A stretch of 64,000 bases of DNA from Ruegeria sp. THAF57 (GCF_903914075.1 NZ_CAIWNQ010000012.1:32057-96056); one strand, 5' to 3'; shown: positions 17,484-27,643, counted from the first letter of the stretch. Notes: a model not told the origin generated them from the sequence alone. Numbers and translations: made by a program.

Positions 17484-18511
17484 ATGTCCGAAATTAAAAT
17501 TATCGGTGTCGACTTGGCAAAGCGCGTTATCCAGTTGCATGGTGCGTACAATGATGGGTCAGTCGCGTTTCGCAAAAAGCTTTCACGAGGCCAGTTTCTC
17601 GCGTTCGTGGCACAGCAACCCAAATGCATGATCGCCATGGAGGCGTGGCCACGGCGTATGGCTGGGGCCGCGAATTTGAGAAGCTGGGGTGCGACGTGCG
17701 GTTGATACCGCCGGTCTATGTGAAGCCGTTCGTCAAACGCCAGAAGAATGATGCGACCGATGCAGAGGCCATCTTGGAGGCTGCATTGCGTCCAACCATG
17801 CGCTTTTTCGCAGTGAAGACGGAAGATCAGCAGGCCCGTGCCATGCTGTTTCGCACGCGGCAGATGTTTGTCGGCCAGCGCCCCCAGATGATCAACGCTT
17901 TACGCGGCCACCTCGCCGAACACGGATTGGTCGCGGCCCGCGGGCCTGCCCATCTCAAGCGACTCGCGGACGCAATCGCAGGTGATGACACCGCGCTGCA
18001 TGCTGAGGTTCGTGACCTCGGCCGGATGTATCTGGGGCAGATTGAGGGGCTGAATACGCGTGTTGCAGAGCTTGACGCGAAGATGCGATGTGCCGCCAAG
18101 AAAGCCGACTTGGTGCGCCGAACACAAACCATGCCGGGCGTGGTTCCTGTCACGGCGCTTGCGATCGAGACATTTGCCCGTGACCTGGCCACCTTCCGGC
18201 GCGGGTGCGATTTTGCCGCCTGGCTTGGGCTTGTGCCGAAGCAGCACTCGACGGGCGGCAAAGCCCGGCTCGGGAAGACCTCGAAGATGCGACAGCGCGA
18301 CTCCGGACACTCTTGGTCTCTGGCGCTATGGCTGTCCTCCAGGCTGTCGAGCGGTTTGACACACCGAATAATGGCTGGCTGAAACGCCTACTAACCCGCA
18401 AGCCGCGCATGGGTCGCCGCGATTGCGCTGGCCAACAAGATGGCGCGTGGCCTCTGGGCCATCATAATGAAACAAGAGGATTACCGGAATCCGGTGGCGG
18501 CGATGGCATAG
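17484..18511 (+). pseudogene. IS110-family transposase, frameshifted relic
   Basis: The start (MSEIKIIGVDLAKRVIQLHG) has the DEDD-type RuvC-like N-terminus of IS110/IS1111 transposases. The frame is lost near 17640-17660 and resumes with WGREFEKLGCDVRLIPP, then KNDATDAEAILEA and FAAWLGLVPKQHSTGGK. It shifts again near 18300 (TLLVSGAMAVLQAVERF...) and once more near 18410, before ending PVAAMA at 18511. At least three frame changes mean no active enzyme. It separates the esterase operon from the fadB-like gene. Confidence 0.85.
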
Positions 18512-18835
18512 CGAAGACGGCATGCCACGACGTCCCGGTAAGTTGGGAGTGTGAGGAGGTCACTGAAAAGTAAGGGCAAAGGATCGATCAGATCCGGGTC
18601 AGAGAAAGCAGCATTTGTGCAGGAGCCACCGAGCTCGGTTTGTTGATATGCCTCTGGTCCGCGCATCGCCATACCGGCCCGCGGTTACATCAGCGCCGCA
18701 CACAGAGGCCTGATACATGACCGCACCCGATCACACGCTCGCGCCGTTCAAAAAATCACTTGCACCAATGGGGGCATGCATGCACAAATCCCGTGTCGGA
18801 CTCATCTTATGAATCCAGCGTGGTAGCTGAGGTGC
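18512..18835. other. Non-coding stretch between two IS relics
   Basis: These 324 nt follow the IS110 relic and precede the IS5 relic. I see no convincing gene. Part is probably the 3' flank of the IS110-family element, but I could not place an end or any bridge-RNA-like structure with confidence. Confidence 0.4.
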
Positions 18836-19580
18836 ATGAGCAGACCGACAACCCCGACATACAAGACCATGAACTGGCCCGCTTATAACGAAGCGCTCAA
18901 GCGCCGTGGCTCGCTGACGATCTGGTTTGACCCCGAGATGAGCTGGGAGGCCGTGCCGACAGGCAGAAGAGTTACAGCGACGCCGCGACCCAGACCTGTC
19001 TTTCGATGAAGGTCCTGTTCGGCATGGCCTTGCGACAGGCGACCGGGTTCGTCGAGAGCCTGTTGCGGCTGATCGGTCTCGACTGGACGGTGCTCGACTT
19101 CAGCACCCTGTCCCGGCGCCAGAAGACCCTGGCCGTGAACATCCCGTATCGCGGCTCCAAAGGGCCGTTGCACTTGTTGGTGGACAGCACGGGGATCAAG
19201 CTTGAAGGTGAGTGGCATGCCCGCAAGCATGGCGGCCCCAAGCGACGGGTCTGGCGCAAGATCCACCTCGGGATCGACGAGCAAACGTTGGAAGTGCGCG
19301 CTGTTCAGATCACCGGGAGCCACATCGGTGACGCTCCAGTGTTACCCAACCTTCTTGAACAGATCCCGGCAGACCAGCAGTGTCACGGCTGACGGTGCGT
19401 ATGACACACGAAAATGCCAGGACGCGATTGCGGACCGTGGCGTCCACGCCGTTATCCCACCAGGTAAGAACGCAAAGTCTTGGAAGACCATCACCGCCTA
19501 AGCCGCGTCGAGACGAAGATGCACTGTGTTAAGTTGCTGGGGCAGCGCCTTATGGCGCGGGACTTTGACCGTCAGGTCGC
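18836..19580 (+). mobile_element. IS5-family transposase relic with frameshifts and an internal deletion
   Basis: Starts MSRPTTPTYKTMNWPAYNEA at 18836, a typical IS5-group N-terminus. The frame is lost near 18960, then resumes QKSYSDAATQTCLSMKVLFG and continues through the DDE region (LLVDSTGIKLEGEWHARKHG, RRVWRKIHLGIDE). It shifts again near 19380 (TADGAYDTRKCQDAIADRG) and stops after TITA. The next codons read VETKMHCVKLLGQRLMARDF, the family C-terminus, so an internal segment is deleted. The match ends at about 19580, inside the last codons of the convergent fadB-like gene. Confidence 0.85.
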
Positions 19581-21611
19581 GAAAACCCTTTCTAAATAAC
19601 GAGGCACCCTCCAGTCGCAAGGGTCCTCTTTGACAAGCGCGCTAAACAGCGCGGTCAACCGATCCTTGCCGATATTTTTGGCGTGGTGCATCAGGCCTCC
19701 CCGCCAGCGGGGAAATCCGTAGCCGTGAATCATTACTAGGTCGATGTCTTGCGGTTTTTCTGCTACGCCTTCGTCAAGGATATCGCAGGCTTCCGCCACC
19801 ATTGTGAGCAAGAGCCTTTCTACGATTTCGTCAGCTGAGAACTCGCGGCGAGTGAAGTTCATTTCTTCTGAGACACGGAGTATTTCGCTAGCGACCAGCT
19901 CCGAATGTGAGGGTTTGCCGTCTGGCCCATAGTCGTACCATCCGGCGCCCGATTTGCGTCCTAGGCGTTTGTGCTTTTCGACCAGCCGCTCGACCAAGGG
20001 CACGTGACCACAGCAGTTCCCTTCGGCAACTGCCTTGCGACGGATATTCGCGTAGGCGATGTCCAGCCCCGACATGTCCTGTGCAGCATATGGACCCATC
20101 GCCATACCGAATCCGCGCATAGCCGCGTCGATCTCGTCGACATTAGCCCCCTCCACCAGAAGGCGATTAGCGGCGCGACGGTAGCTCGACAAAATTCGGT
20201 TTCCGATGAAGCCATCGCAAACACCAGACAGTACCGGGATTTTACCAAGCCTGTGCGCCAGCACAAGTGCTGCACCTAATGTTCCGTCTGACGTTCGGTC
20301 GCTCCTGACGACTTCCAGAAGTTTCATAATATGCGCAGGACTGAAGAAATGCATCCCTACAAAGCGTGCCGGGTGTTTCAACCCATCAGAGAGCCGATTT
20401 ACATCGAGATAGGATGTGTTTGTGGCAATGATGGTCTCGGGTGGCAGTGCGCCTTCGAGTTCGGTCAGGATCGCGGTCTTAACCGCAAAATCCTCGAAGG
20501 CCGCCTCGATTGCTAGATCGGTTGGTGGCAGAGCGTCATAGCCTGAGACCGTAACCAGCCGGTCTTCAACCGTCTTTGCCGCATCGACGGACAGAATACC
20601 GCGACTGATACCCTGATCAATCAGCTTTTGCAGGTTTTTACTGGCCCACTCGGCGGACGAGGCACTACGTTCGACGACAGTCACCGAGATCCCTGCGGTC
20701 GCCAGCGTGTACGCAATAGCTGCGCCCATATTGCCACCACCGACCACGATGGCGGTTTCAGCATCTCGGGAAGGTCGGGGGTAGGCGCGCCCCTTGTTGG
20801 TTGCGGTACGCTCGGTGAAGAAAACGTGCCTAAGGGCCCGCGCCTGATCCGAGGTACGAAGGTCCAAAAACGCAGAGCGCTCGCTGGCTAGTGCGTCGTG
20901 CAGCGGCGTCGTCGCACTGGTCGCGACTAGGTTCACCGCAACCTGCGGGGCATTCTGGCCAGGCATACGCCGCGCTACATGCGCTCGGGCGACTTCCGCT
21001 GCGACGTGGTTTGGCTTTGGTGAAGGAAGATTGTCGGGTGCCTGTGCCGCCTCAAGTACATCGTCATCGAGAGCTATGGCCGCGCCAAGCGGGTCATCGG
21101 CTAGCAGCTGGATCAGTCCCATTTTCAGTGCCTGCTCGGCGGAAACAGCCTTCCCGGTGACAATCATGTCAAGCGCAGCTTCAATACCGATAAGTCGCGG
21201 CAGTCTTTGGGTTCCCCCTGCGCCAGGCACGATCCCCAAGTTTACCTCTGGCAAGCCCAGTTTGGCAGAAGTTGAGGCGATGCGATAGCAGCAAGCCAGA
21301 GCAATCTCTAGTCCCCCACCAAGCGCAGCCCCGTTGATTGCTGCGATAGTAGGAATCGGGAGGTGTGCAAGTTGCATCAGCACATCATTTAGTTGTGGAT
21401 CAACAGGCAACTTACCGAATTCCTTCGCATCCGCGCCCGCGACGAAGGTCGTTCCTGTGCCGGTGATAATCAGCCTGGTAGCCCCAGTTTCGAGGACTTT
21501 GAAGATACAGTGTTGTATTCCAGCCCGAACCTCCGCGTTGATTAGGTTAAGCGGCGAATTGTCTATGGTCAGAATTGCTGCGTCATTTGAGAAGCTTAAT
21601 TCAACAGGCAT
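19572..21611 (-). CDS. Fused enoyl-CoA hydratase / 3-hydroxyacyl-CoA dehydrogenase (FadB/FadJ-like)
   Basis: About 679 residues. The N-terminal crotonase domain has an oxyanion-hole segment (NGAALGGGLEIALACCYRIA) and a catalytic Glu region (GLPEVNLGIVPGAGGTQRLP). From about residue 290 a Rossmann domain follows (VVGGGNMGAAIAYTLATAGI), with the 3-HCDH motif HFFSPAHIMKLLEVV and C-terminal 3HCDH domains. It would turn 2,3-didehydroadipyl-CoA into 3-oxoadipyl-CoA. GAGG precedes ATG 21611; an alternative GTG at 21623 would overlap the upstream aldehyde dehydrogenase stop. The last codons (after ERVF) come from the abutting IS5 relic, so the native C-terminus has been clipped or replaced. Confidence 0.88.
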   Translation of the reverse strand: MPVELSFSNDAAILTIDNSPLNLINAEVRAGIQHCIFKVLETGATRLIITGTGTTFVAGADAKEFGKLPVDPQLNDVLMQLAHLPIPTIAAINGAALGGGLEIALACCYRIASTSAKLGLPEVNLGIVPGAGGTQRLPRLIGIEAALDMIVTGKAVSAEQALKMGLIQLLADDPLGAAIALDDDVLEAAQAPDNLPSPKPNHVAAEVARAHVARRMPGQNAPQVAVNLVATSATTPLHDALASERSAFLDLRTSDQARALRHVFFTERTATNKGRAYPRPSRDAETAIVVGGGNMGAAIAYTLATAGISVTVVERSASSAEWASKNLQKLIDQGISRGILSVDAAKTVEDRLVTVSGYDALPPTDLAIEAAFEDFAVKTAILTELEGALPPETIIATNTSYLDVNRLSDGLKHPARFVGMHFFSPAHIMKLLEVVRSDRTSDGTLGAALVLAHRLGKIPVLSGVCDGFIGNRILSSYRRAANRLLVEGANVDEIDAAMRGFGMAMGPYAAQDMSGLDIAYANIRRKAVAEGNCCGHVPLVERLVEKHKRLGRKSGAGWYDYGPDGKPSHSELVASEILRVSEEMNFTRREFSADEIVERLLLTMVAEACDILDEGVAEKPQDIDLVMIHGYGFPRWRGGLMHHAKNIGKDRLTALFSALVKEDPCDWRVPRYLERVFAT

Positions 21612-21619
21612 GGGCATCC

Positions 21620-23074
21620 TCACAGCACTGGCGCGCGATTGCGCGAGATAAATTTGGTAATGAGATAGCCTTCGAAGGTTTCCGTCCCGCCTTCAGTCCC
21701 ATAGCCGCTGTCTCTCACGCCTCCAAACGGAGTCTCGGGCAGAGCGAGGCCGAACTGGTTGATGCTTACCATACCTGCCTGCAAACCCGCAGCTGCTTTA
21801 TCTGCACGCTCTAACGAATTGGTAAAGACATAGGACGCCAGCCCGAAGGGTAGCCCGTTGGCCCGCGACAGTCCGTCCTCTATGTCACGAAAAGACGAGA
21901 CGACAGCAATCGGGCCGAAGGGTTCTTCGCGCATCAAGTCAATGTCGTCGTTGGGCGTATCGACGATTGTCGGGGCATAGAAGTTACCATGATTTCCAAG
22001 CCTTTTGCCTCCCGTCAACACCCGTGCGCCGTTTTCGCGGGCATCCTCGACGAGCTTTTCCATCGCATTCACGCGTCCGCGATGACACAATGGCCCCATC
22101 TGTGTGCCCTCGGTTAAACCATCGCCCACCTTTACGCTCTCAAATGCTGAAACTAGCTCGGACAGAAATCGGTCGTAGATGCCTTGTTGTACGTAAAACC
22201 GGGTTGGGGCGATGCACACCTGGCCTGCATTGCGCAGCTTGTTGCCCGCCAAGGCGCGCGCCGCGGCCGTGGCATCGGCGTCGTCGAACACCAATACGGG
22301 CGCGTGACCGCCGAGTTCCATCGTCGCCCGCTTCATGTGGCGGCCAGCCAATTCTGCCAGATGCTTGCCCACCTCGACCGAACCGGTGAAGGTGATCTTG
22401 CGCACCTCGGGGCGCGCAATAAGAGTTTCCGAAATGAAGGCCGCATTACCCCAGACAAGGTTCAGACAGCCTTCGGGCAAGCCTGCATCCAGCAGATAGC
22501 GCGCAATTGCCATGCAGCCCGCCGGAGCCTCTGCCGGGGCTTTCAAGATCATCGTGCAACCTGACGCAAGCGCCGCCGCGACCTTGCGTACCGCTTGGCT
22601 CAGCGGAAAATTCCAAGGCGTGATGGCAAGGCAGACGCCTATCGGTTCGCGCACGACAAGCTGCTGTACCCCCGGGCTGCGCGATGGAATGATGCGCCCA
22701 TAAATGCGCCGACATTCCTCGGCGTGCCAGTCGACGTGGTCAGCTGAGGCGCGGACCTCAGCCAAGGCCTCAGCCAGCGGCTTGCCTTCATCGAGAGTGA
22801 TCCAGCCAGCGATCAGTCTGTCATTTTGGCGCAGCAGGTCGGCAAACCGTCGCAAAATTGCACTTCGTTCCATGGGAGAGCTGTTTTTCCATCGGCGAAA
22901 AGCTGATTCGGCCGAGTGAACCGCATGGTCCAGATCTGCGGCGCTAGCCTGCGGAATCTGTCCGATAGTTTGCCCGTTTGCAGGGTTTATGACTGCACGA
23001 TCCTCCGGCGTGGGAGAAGCGATCCAGTCCCGTCCGATGAGGTGCTGGATGGTCGGATAATTCATTTCTTTCAT
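21620..23074 (-). CDS. NAD(P)-dependent (semi)aldehyde dehydrogenase, GabD-like
   Basis: A 484-residue aldehyde dehydrogenase taken from the ATG at 23074 (MKEMNYPTIQHLIGRDWIAS); the frame stays open further upstream without family character. Landmarks: TPWNFPLSQAVRKVAAALAS, FTGSVEVGKHL, MELGGHAPVLVFDDAD (catalytic Glu) and NAGQVCIAPTRF (catalytic Cys), with the ETPFGGVRDSGYG end motif typical of succinate-semialdehyde-type enzymes. Oxidation of 6-oxohexanoate to adipate is a good fit. It is divergent from the IclR gene (171-nt spacer) and is followed at once by the fadB-like gene. Confidence 0.88.
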   Translation of the reverse strand: MKEMNYPTIQHLIGRDWIASPTPEDRAVINPANGQTIGQIPQASAADLDHAVHSAESAFRRWKNSSPMERSAILRRFADLLRQNDRLIAGWITLDEGKPLAEALAEVRASADHVDWHAEECRRIYGRIIPSRSPGVQQLVVREPIGVCLAITPWNFPLSQAVRKVAAALASGCTMILKAPAEAPAGCMAIARYLLDAGLPEGCLNLVWGNAAFISETLIARPEVRKITFTGSVEVGKHLAELAGRHMKRATMELGGHAPVLVFDDADATAAARALAGNKLRNAGQVCIAPTRFYVQQGIYDRFLSELVSAFESVKVGDGLTEGTQMGPLCHRGRVNAMEKLVEDARENGARVLTGGKRLGNHGNFYAPTIVDTPNDDIDLMREEPFGPIAVVSSFRDIEDGLSRANGLPFGLASYVFTNSLERADKAAAGLQAGMVSINQFGLALPETPFGGVRDSGYGTEGGTETFEGYLITKFISRNRAPVL

Positions 23075-23245
23075 GGCGTTATGCCCTCGCTCAGTTGTGT
23101 CATCCGCAGGATCCGGCACGAAGGGGACCAGATGGACGACTTTAGTTTTCCGCATAGCGGAAAAGTTTACCACAGTATTGACGCGGACGTTATCGATCGT
23201 TTAGATGTGTTTCAAGACGCATAATTCTTCCCGAGGAGGGATGTC

Positions 23246-24040
23246 GTGAGACCAAGGAAAGACCGCACCAAGGACGCCGAGAGACAGGACCGCGATTTTG
23301 TCACGGCGTTGGCGCGCGGCTTGGAGCTGTTGCGGGCCTTTCGGCGGGAAGGGGAAGCTCTGGGGAATGGTGAGTTGGCCGAGCGCACTGGCCTGAGCAG
23401 ATCGACGGTCTCCCGGCTGGCCTATACACTGAACAAGCTGGAATACCTCAGCTACGACCCGGATACAGCACGTTATCGACTGGCCCCTCCAGTGCTTTCG
23501 TTGGGTTTCTCCTGCCTTGCAGGGATTCCGCTGCGGCAACTGGCGAAGCCCTTTATGCAGGAGCTGGCTGATTACACAGGCATGCCGGTGGCCATGGCCA
23601 GTCGTGACCGGCTATCGATGGTCTATCTGGAGCGGTGCAAGGGCACTAATGCCGTCACGCTGGCGATCGAGGTTGGTGCCCATATTAAACTGGCCACGAC
23701 CGCGGTTGGTCGCGCCTGCATAGCGGCGCACGACCCGGATGAGCGGGCCAGAATTCTGGCCCTTGTGGAGGAACATGAAGGCGACAACTGGCCGAATGTG
23801 CAGCCCGGAATCGAAGCAGCTATCGCAGACTACCAACAGCACGGTTACTGCACGTCCTTCACGGAGTGGAAACGTGATGTGAACGCTGTAGCGGTGCCCT
23901 TCGTGCCGAAGGACGGCTCACCCATTATTGCCTTCAACTGCGGTGGCCCTTCGCAAACCCTTACGCGCGACTGGATCGAAAGCGACGTCGCGCACCGCCT
24001 TGTCGATCTTGTCCGCCGCGTTGCGGCGGTCGCACCCTGA
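23246..24040 (+). CDS. IclR-family transcriptional regulator
   Basis: A 264-residue IclR protein using a GTG start at 23246 behind a strong GAGGAGGG. The N-terminal winged HTH spans about residues 20-75 (NGELAERTGLSRSTVSRLAY) and is followed by the IclR effector domain (GRACIAAHDPDERARIL; DWIESDVAHRLVDLVRR). PcaR/PobR/PcaU-type IclR proteins govern aromatic and beta-ketoadipate genes. It is the first gene of the rightward operon IclR-acyl-CoA dehydrogenase-ADH-CoA transferase and divergent from the aldehyde dehydrogenase/fadB-like pair, so it probably controls both. Confidence 0.88.
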   Translation: MRPRKDRTKDAERQDRDFVTALARGLELLRAFRREGEALGNGELAERTGLSRSTVSRLAYTLNKLEYLSYDPDTARYRLAPPVLSLGFSCLAGIPLRQLAKPFMQELADYTGMPVAMASRDRLSMVYLERCKGTNAVTLAIEVGAHIKLATTAVGRACIAAHDPDERARILALVEEHEGDNWPNVQPGIEAAIADYQQHGYCTSFTEWKRDVNAVAVPFVPKDGSPIIAFNCGGPSQTLTRDWIESDVAHRLVDLVRRVAAVAP

Positions 24041-24055
24041 ACAATAGAGAGCATC

Positions 24056-25216
24056 ATGGCCCTTGATAAAGATACCCTTTCCCAGTTTCTCGACGCGCTC
24101 GACCGCTTCGTGAAAGAGCGACTAATCCCTTACGAGGATCGCGTCGCCGACGAGGATGTGATTCCGCCGATGCTGGTCGATGAAATCCGCATGATGGGCC
24201 TTTTCGGCATGTCGATCCCGGAAGATTTCGGCGGGCTCGGCTTGTCGATGATAGAGGAAGTGCAAGCCGCTTTCGTTCTTGGCCAGGCTTCGCCTGCGTT
24301 CCGGTCGCTAGTTGGCACCAACAACGGGATCGGCTCTCAGGGAATCATCATCGATGGAACCGACGAGCAGAAGGCGCAGTATCTACCAGCTCTCGCGTCC
24401 GGAGATATGATCGCATCCTTCGCCCTAACCGAGCCAGATGCTGGGTCGGATGCTGGCAGTCTGCGCACTACGGCGCGGCGTGACGGTAACGATTTCCTTC
24501 TGAACGGCACGAAACGCTACATTACCAATGCACCGCGTGCCGATCTATTCACGGTTTTTGCCCGGACCAATCCAGAGGCGGAAGGTTCTGCCGGCGTAAG
24601 CGCCTTTCTCGTCGAGGCAGGGACGCCAGGCATAACGCTTGGCCAGCCTGACAGGAAGATGGGGCAGAAGGGCTCGCACACATGCGACGTCATCCTTGAC
24701 AATGTCCGCGTGCCTGCCGCGAACATTATCGGCGGGCCGGACCGTCTGAACAAGGGCTTTAAGACAGCAATGAAAGTCCTTGACCGGGGCCGACTGCATA
24801 TTTCTGCCGTCTGTGTGGGCGCCGCCGAACGGCTGATCCGTGACAGCCTATCCTATGCGATGGAACGCAAACAATTCGGTGAACCCATCGCTGAAAAGCA
24901 ACTGATCCAAGCCATGCTGGCTGACAGTCGCGCCGAGGCCTTCGCAGCGCGTTGCATGATCGAAGAAACAGCACGCCGCAAGGACGCTGGTCAGAACGTG
25001 TCGACTGATGCTGCCTGCTGCAAGATGTTTGCCAGTGAGATGGTAGGTCGAGTGGCCGATCGCGCAGTGCAAATCCACGGCGGTGCAGGATACATGGCCG
25101 AATATGCGGTCGAGCGCTTCTATCGCGATGTGCGTCTCTTCCGCATCTACGAGGGGACAACCCAGATTCAGCAAATACTGATCGCGCGGAATATGATCCG
25201 CACTGCAGCAGCTTAA
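24056..25216 (+). CDS. Acyl-CoA dehydrogenase
   Basis: A 386-residue acyl-CoA dehydrogenase with FAD/substrate motifs ASFALTEPDAGSDAGSL and RYITNAPRADLFTVFART, the ERKQFGEPI segment, IHGGAGYM and the catalytic-base loop RIYEGTTQIQQ. It introduces the 2,3 double bond into an acyl-CoA, likely adipyl-CoA here, passing electrons to EtfAB (11958-13636). It starts 15 nt after the IclR gene and ends 18 nt before the iron-type alcohol dehydrogenase. Confidence 0.92.
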   Translation: MALDKDTLSQFLDALDRFVKERLIPYEDRVADEDVIPPMLVDEIRMMGLFGMSIPEDFGGLGLSMIEEVQAAFVLGQASPAFRSLVGTNNGIGSQGIIIDGTDEQKAQYLPALASGDMIASFALTEPDAGSDAGSLRTTARRDGNDFLLNGTKRYITNAPRADLFTVFARTNPEAEGSAGVSAFLVEAGTPGITLGQPDRKMGQKGSHTCDVILDNVRVPAANIIGGPDRLNKGFKTAMKVLDRGRLHISAVCVGAAERLIRDSLSYAMERKQFGEPIAEKQLIQAMLADSRAEAFAARCMIEETARRKDAGQNVSTDAACCKMFASEMVGRVADRAVQIHGGAGYMAEYAVERFYRDVRLFRIYEGTTQIQQILIARNMIRTAAA

Positions 25217-25234
25217 CAGGAGCGAAGACAAACT

Positions 25235-26389
25235 ATGGACTTCAATTTCCTTTCCACCCCGAGGATCGTCTGCGAGAGCGGTGGGCTTGGCCGGATCGGC
25301 AGCCTGATGCAAGATTTGTCTTGCACCCGTGCGCTGGTCGTGACGGACCCGGGCATATTGGCCTGTGGTTTTGCGGACGAGGCAGCCGCCTCACTTAGGG
25401 CTGCTGGCATCGAGGTTGAGATTTTTCATAAAGTCGAAGCGGACCCCCCGATCGCTGTCGTCGAGGCCGCGGTAGAGGTCGCGCGGGCCTTTGGTGCTGA
25501 CGGAATCATCGGACTTGGCGGCGGCAGTTCACTGGACACTGCCAAGGTCATCGCAGCGGCGGTAGCCAACGATCAACCGATTACGGACATGATCGGGATT
25601 AATCAGGTCACCGATAAACGCTTGCCACTGATCCAGGTGCCAACCACGGCAGGGACCGGATCAGAGGTAACATGGGTGTCCGTGCTGACTTCGGAAAGCC
25701 ACGAAAAAAAAGCGGTATATGCACCGCAGCTTCTGCCTGACGTTGCCTTGCTAGATGCAAAGCTAACATTGGGAATGCCTCGTCACATCACAGCGGCCAC
25801 GGCGTTAGACGCAATGGTTCACGCCATTGAGGCAGTAACCAGTCGCACCAGAAAGAATCCCATTTCCGATGGAATGGCGGACAAAGCGCTGGTGCTTCTC
25901 GGTCAGAACTTACCAATCGTCATGGAAACGCCTTCGGACCTGTCAGCGCGAGAGGCCATGCTGTTGGGGGCGACACTGGCTGGGATGGCCTTCATTAATG
26001 CCAGCGTGGGGGCGATTCATGCCTTGTCATACCCACTTGGAACAGGTTTCAAGGTTCCTCACGGGCACGCAAACGCTCTGGTCGCAGGACCAGTGATGAG
26101 GTTCAACATGCCCGTTGCAGAAGCTGAATATGCTCGTCTATCGCGGTTACTACTGCCCTCGCGGCCTTTCAACTCTGATGCGGCTGCGGCCCATGGCCTG
26201 ATCGACGAGATGGAACGGATGCTAGTCGAAAGCGGACTTGAGTCTCGACTTTCTGGTGTCGGAGTGACCGAGGCAGCCATTCCCGGAATGGCTAATGAGG
26301 TCGTGACCGGTATCACGCGATTGCTGGAGACCAACCCGCGCGACATGACAGCCGAAGATGTGTCGCGCCTCTATCAGGAGGCGCTTTGA
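25235..26389 (+). CDS. Iron-type (group III) alcohol dehydrogenase
   Basis: A 384-residue Fe-ADH with GLGGGSSLDTAKVIA (NAD binding), PTTAGTGSEVT, and the metal-binding region (DAMVHAIEAVTSR, INASVGAIHALSYPLG, FKVPHGHANA). It would oxidise an omega-hydroxy acid such as 6-hydroxyhexanoate to the semialdehyde. Its stop overlaps the start of the CoA-transferase by 1 nt (TGATG), showing tight coupling. The substrate is inferred from context. Confidence 0.9.
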   Translation: MDFNFLSTPRIVCESGGLGRIGSLMQDLSCTRALVVTDPGILACGFADEAAASLRAAGIEVEIFHKVEADPPIAVVEAAVEVARAFGADGIIGLGGGSSLDTAKVIAAAVANDQPITDMIGINQVTDKRLPLIQVPTTAGTGSEVTWVSVLTSESHEKKAVYAPQLLPDVALLDAKLTLGMPRHITAATALDAMVHAIEAVTSRTRKNPISDGMADKALVLLGQNLPIVMETPSDLSAREAMLLGATLAGMAFINASVGAIHALSYPLGTGFKVPHGHANALVAGPVMRFNMPVAEAEYARLSRLLLPSRPFNSDAAAAHGLIDEMERMLVESGLESRLSGVGVTEAAIPGMANEVVTGITRLLETNPRDMTAEDVSRLYQEAL

Positions 26390-27591
26390 TGGCTGGCTCA
26401 TTGGACGGGATCAAGGTGGTCGACCTCAGCCGCGTGCTGGGCGGGCCTTACTGCACCCAAATGCTTGCGGATCATGGCGCTGAGGTCATCAAGGTGGAGC
26501 CGCCTCTGGGCGACGAGACCCGCAGTTGGGGCCCGCCTTTCAATGATGAACTCAGCGCTTATTTCTCTGGCGCCAACCGCAACAAGCGGTCCATCGCTAT
26601 CGATCTGCAGCAACCGGAAGGGCGCGACCTGATTTTGCGGTTTCTTCAGGATGCGGATGTTTTAGTTCACAATTTTAAGTCTGGTACTCTTGAAAAATGG
26701 GGGCTTGGTTATGCTGATGTTCTCAGGGCACGTTTTCCTAGACTGGTACTCTGCCATGTGACTGGATTTGGTTCCGATGGCCCACTTGGCGGTTTTCCCG
26801 GCTATGACGCCGTGGTACAAGCTATGACGGGCCTCATGAGCATCAACGGCAATCCCTCCGAAGGCCCGACACGCATGGGTACGCCCATCGTGGACATCGG
26901 CACCGGTCTGATCGCCTGTAACGCTATTCTCGCCGCACTTTTGGAACGGGGCCGGTCCGGATTGGGCCAAGCCATCGAAGTGCCGCTATATGATTGCGCG
27001 ATCAGCATGATGCATCCCCAAGCGGCTAATTCCCTCATGTCCGGACAGATACCAATGGCGACCGGCAATGGGCATCCAAATATCGTACCATACGACATGT
27101 TCGAAACAAGTAATGGCAAACTCTATCTGGCTATCGGTAACAATGGTCAGTTCGCAAAACTCTGTGACGTGCTTGGCCTACCTGAGGTGCCCTGCGATCC
27201 ACGATTTGCCGACAATGCCGCGCGTCTTGCGCATCGGTCAGAGATGACAGAGGTCTTGTCAGAGTGCCTGGTGCAACATGACGCCTTCAAACTTGAGCCG
27301 GTGCTTTTGAAAGCTGGGATTCCCGCCGGAGTCGTTCGGAATGTGAATGAAGCGTTGGAGCATCCACACACCCGACATCGCGGCATGGTGGTATCAGTTG
27401 GCACCTACCGCGGCACCGGCGTGCCAGCACGCTTGTCGCGTACCCCCGGAGCGGTTCGCGCGGCACCGCCTCGCTTCGGGCAGCATAGTAGGGAGTTGCT
27501 TAGCGAGGCTGGACTGACAGAAGCTGAAATCGATAGATTGACTCAAGCGAATATCGTTCGAGAAGAACCGCGGATGCGCGAGACGACCTAA
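26389..27591 (+). CDS. Class III (CaiB/BaiF) CoA-transferase
   Basis: A 400-residue family III CoA-transferase (MAGSLDGIKVVDLSRVLGGP) with the usual ADHGAEVIKVEPP segment, KRSIAIDLQQPEGRD, and the catalytic Asp in TPIVDIGTGLIACNA. It moves CoA between carboxylates. In this pathway it most simply activates adipate (possibly from succinyl-CoA released by the thiolase), feeding the acyl-CoA dehydrogenase encoded two genes upstream. It is the last gene of the IclR operon; ATG 26389 is preferred over an in-frame TTG one codon earlier. Confidence 0.9.
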   Translation: MAGSLDGIKVVDLSRVLGGPYCTQMLADHGAEVIKVEPPLGDETRSWGPPFNDELSAYFSGANRNKRSIAIDLQQPEGRDLILRFLQDADVLVHNFKSGTLEKWGLGYADVLRARFPRLVLCHVTGFGSDGPLGGFPGYDAVVQAMTGLMSINGNPSEGPTRMGTPIVDIGTGLIACNAILAALLERGRSGLGQAIEVPLYDCAISMMHPQAANSLMSGQIPMATGNGHPNIVPYDMFETSNGKLYLAIGNNGQFAKLCDVLGLPEVPCDPRFADNAARLAHRSEMTEVLSECLVQHDAFKLEPVLLKAGIPAGVVRNVNEALEHPHTRHRGMVVSVGTYRGTGVPARLSRTPGAVRAAPPRFGQHSRELLSEAGLTEAEIDRLTQANIVREEPRMRETT

Positions 27592-27643
27592 GCCGAAATT
27601 TCAGCTCAAGCGGACGATCGTGAAAAAGTTCAGGGAGGCCAAG

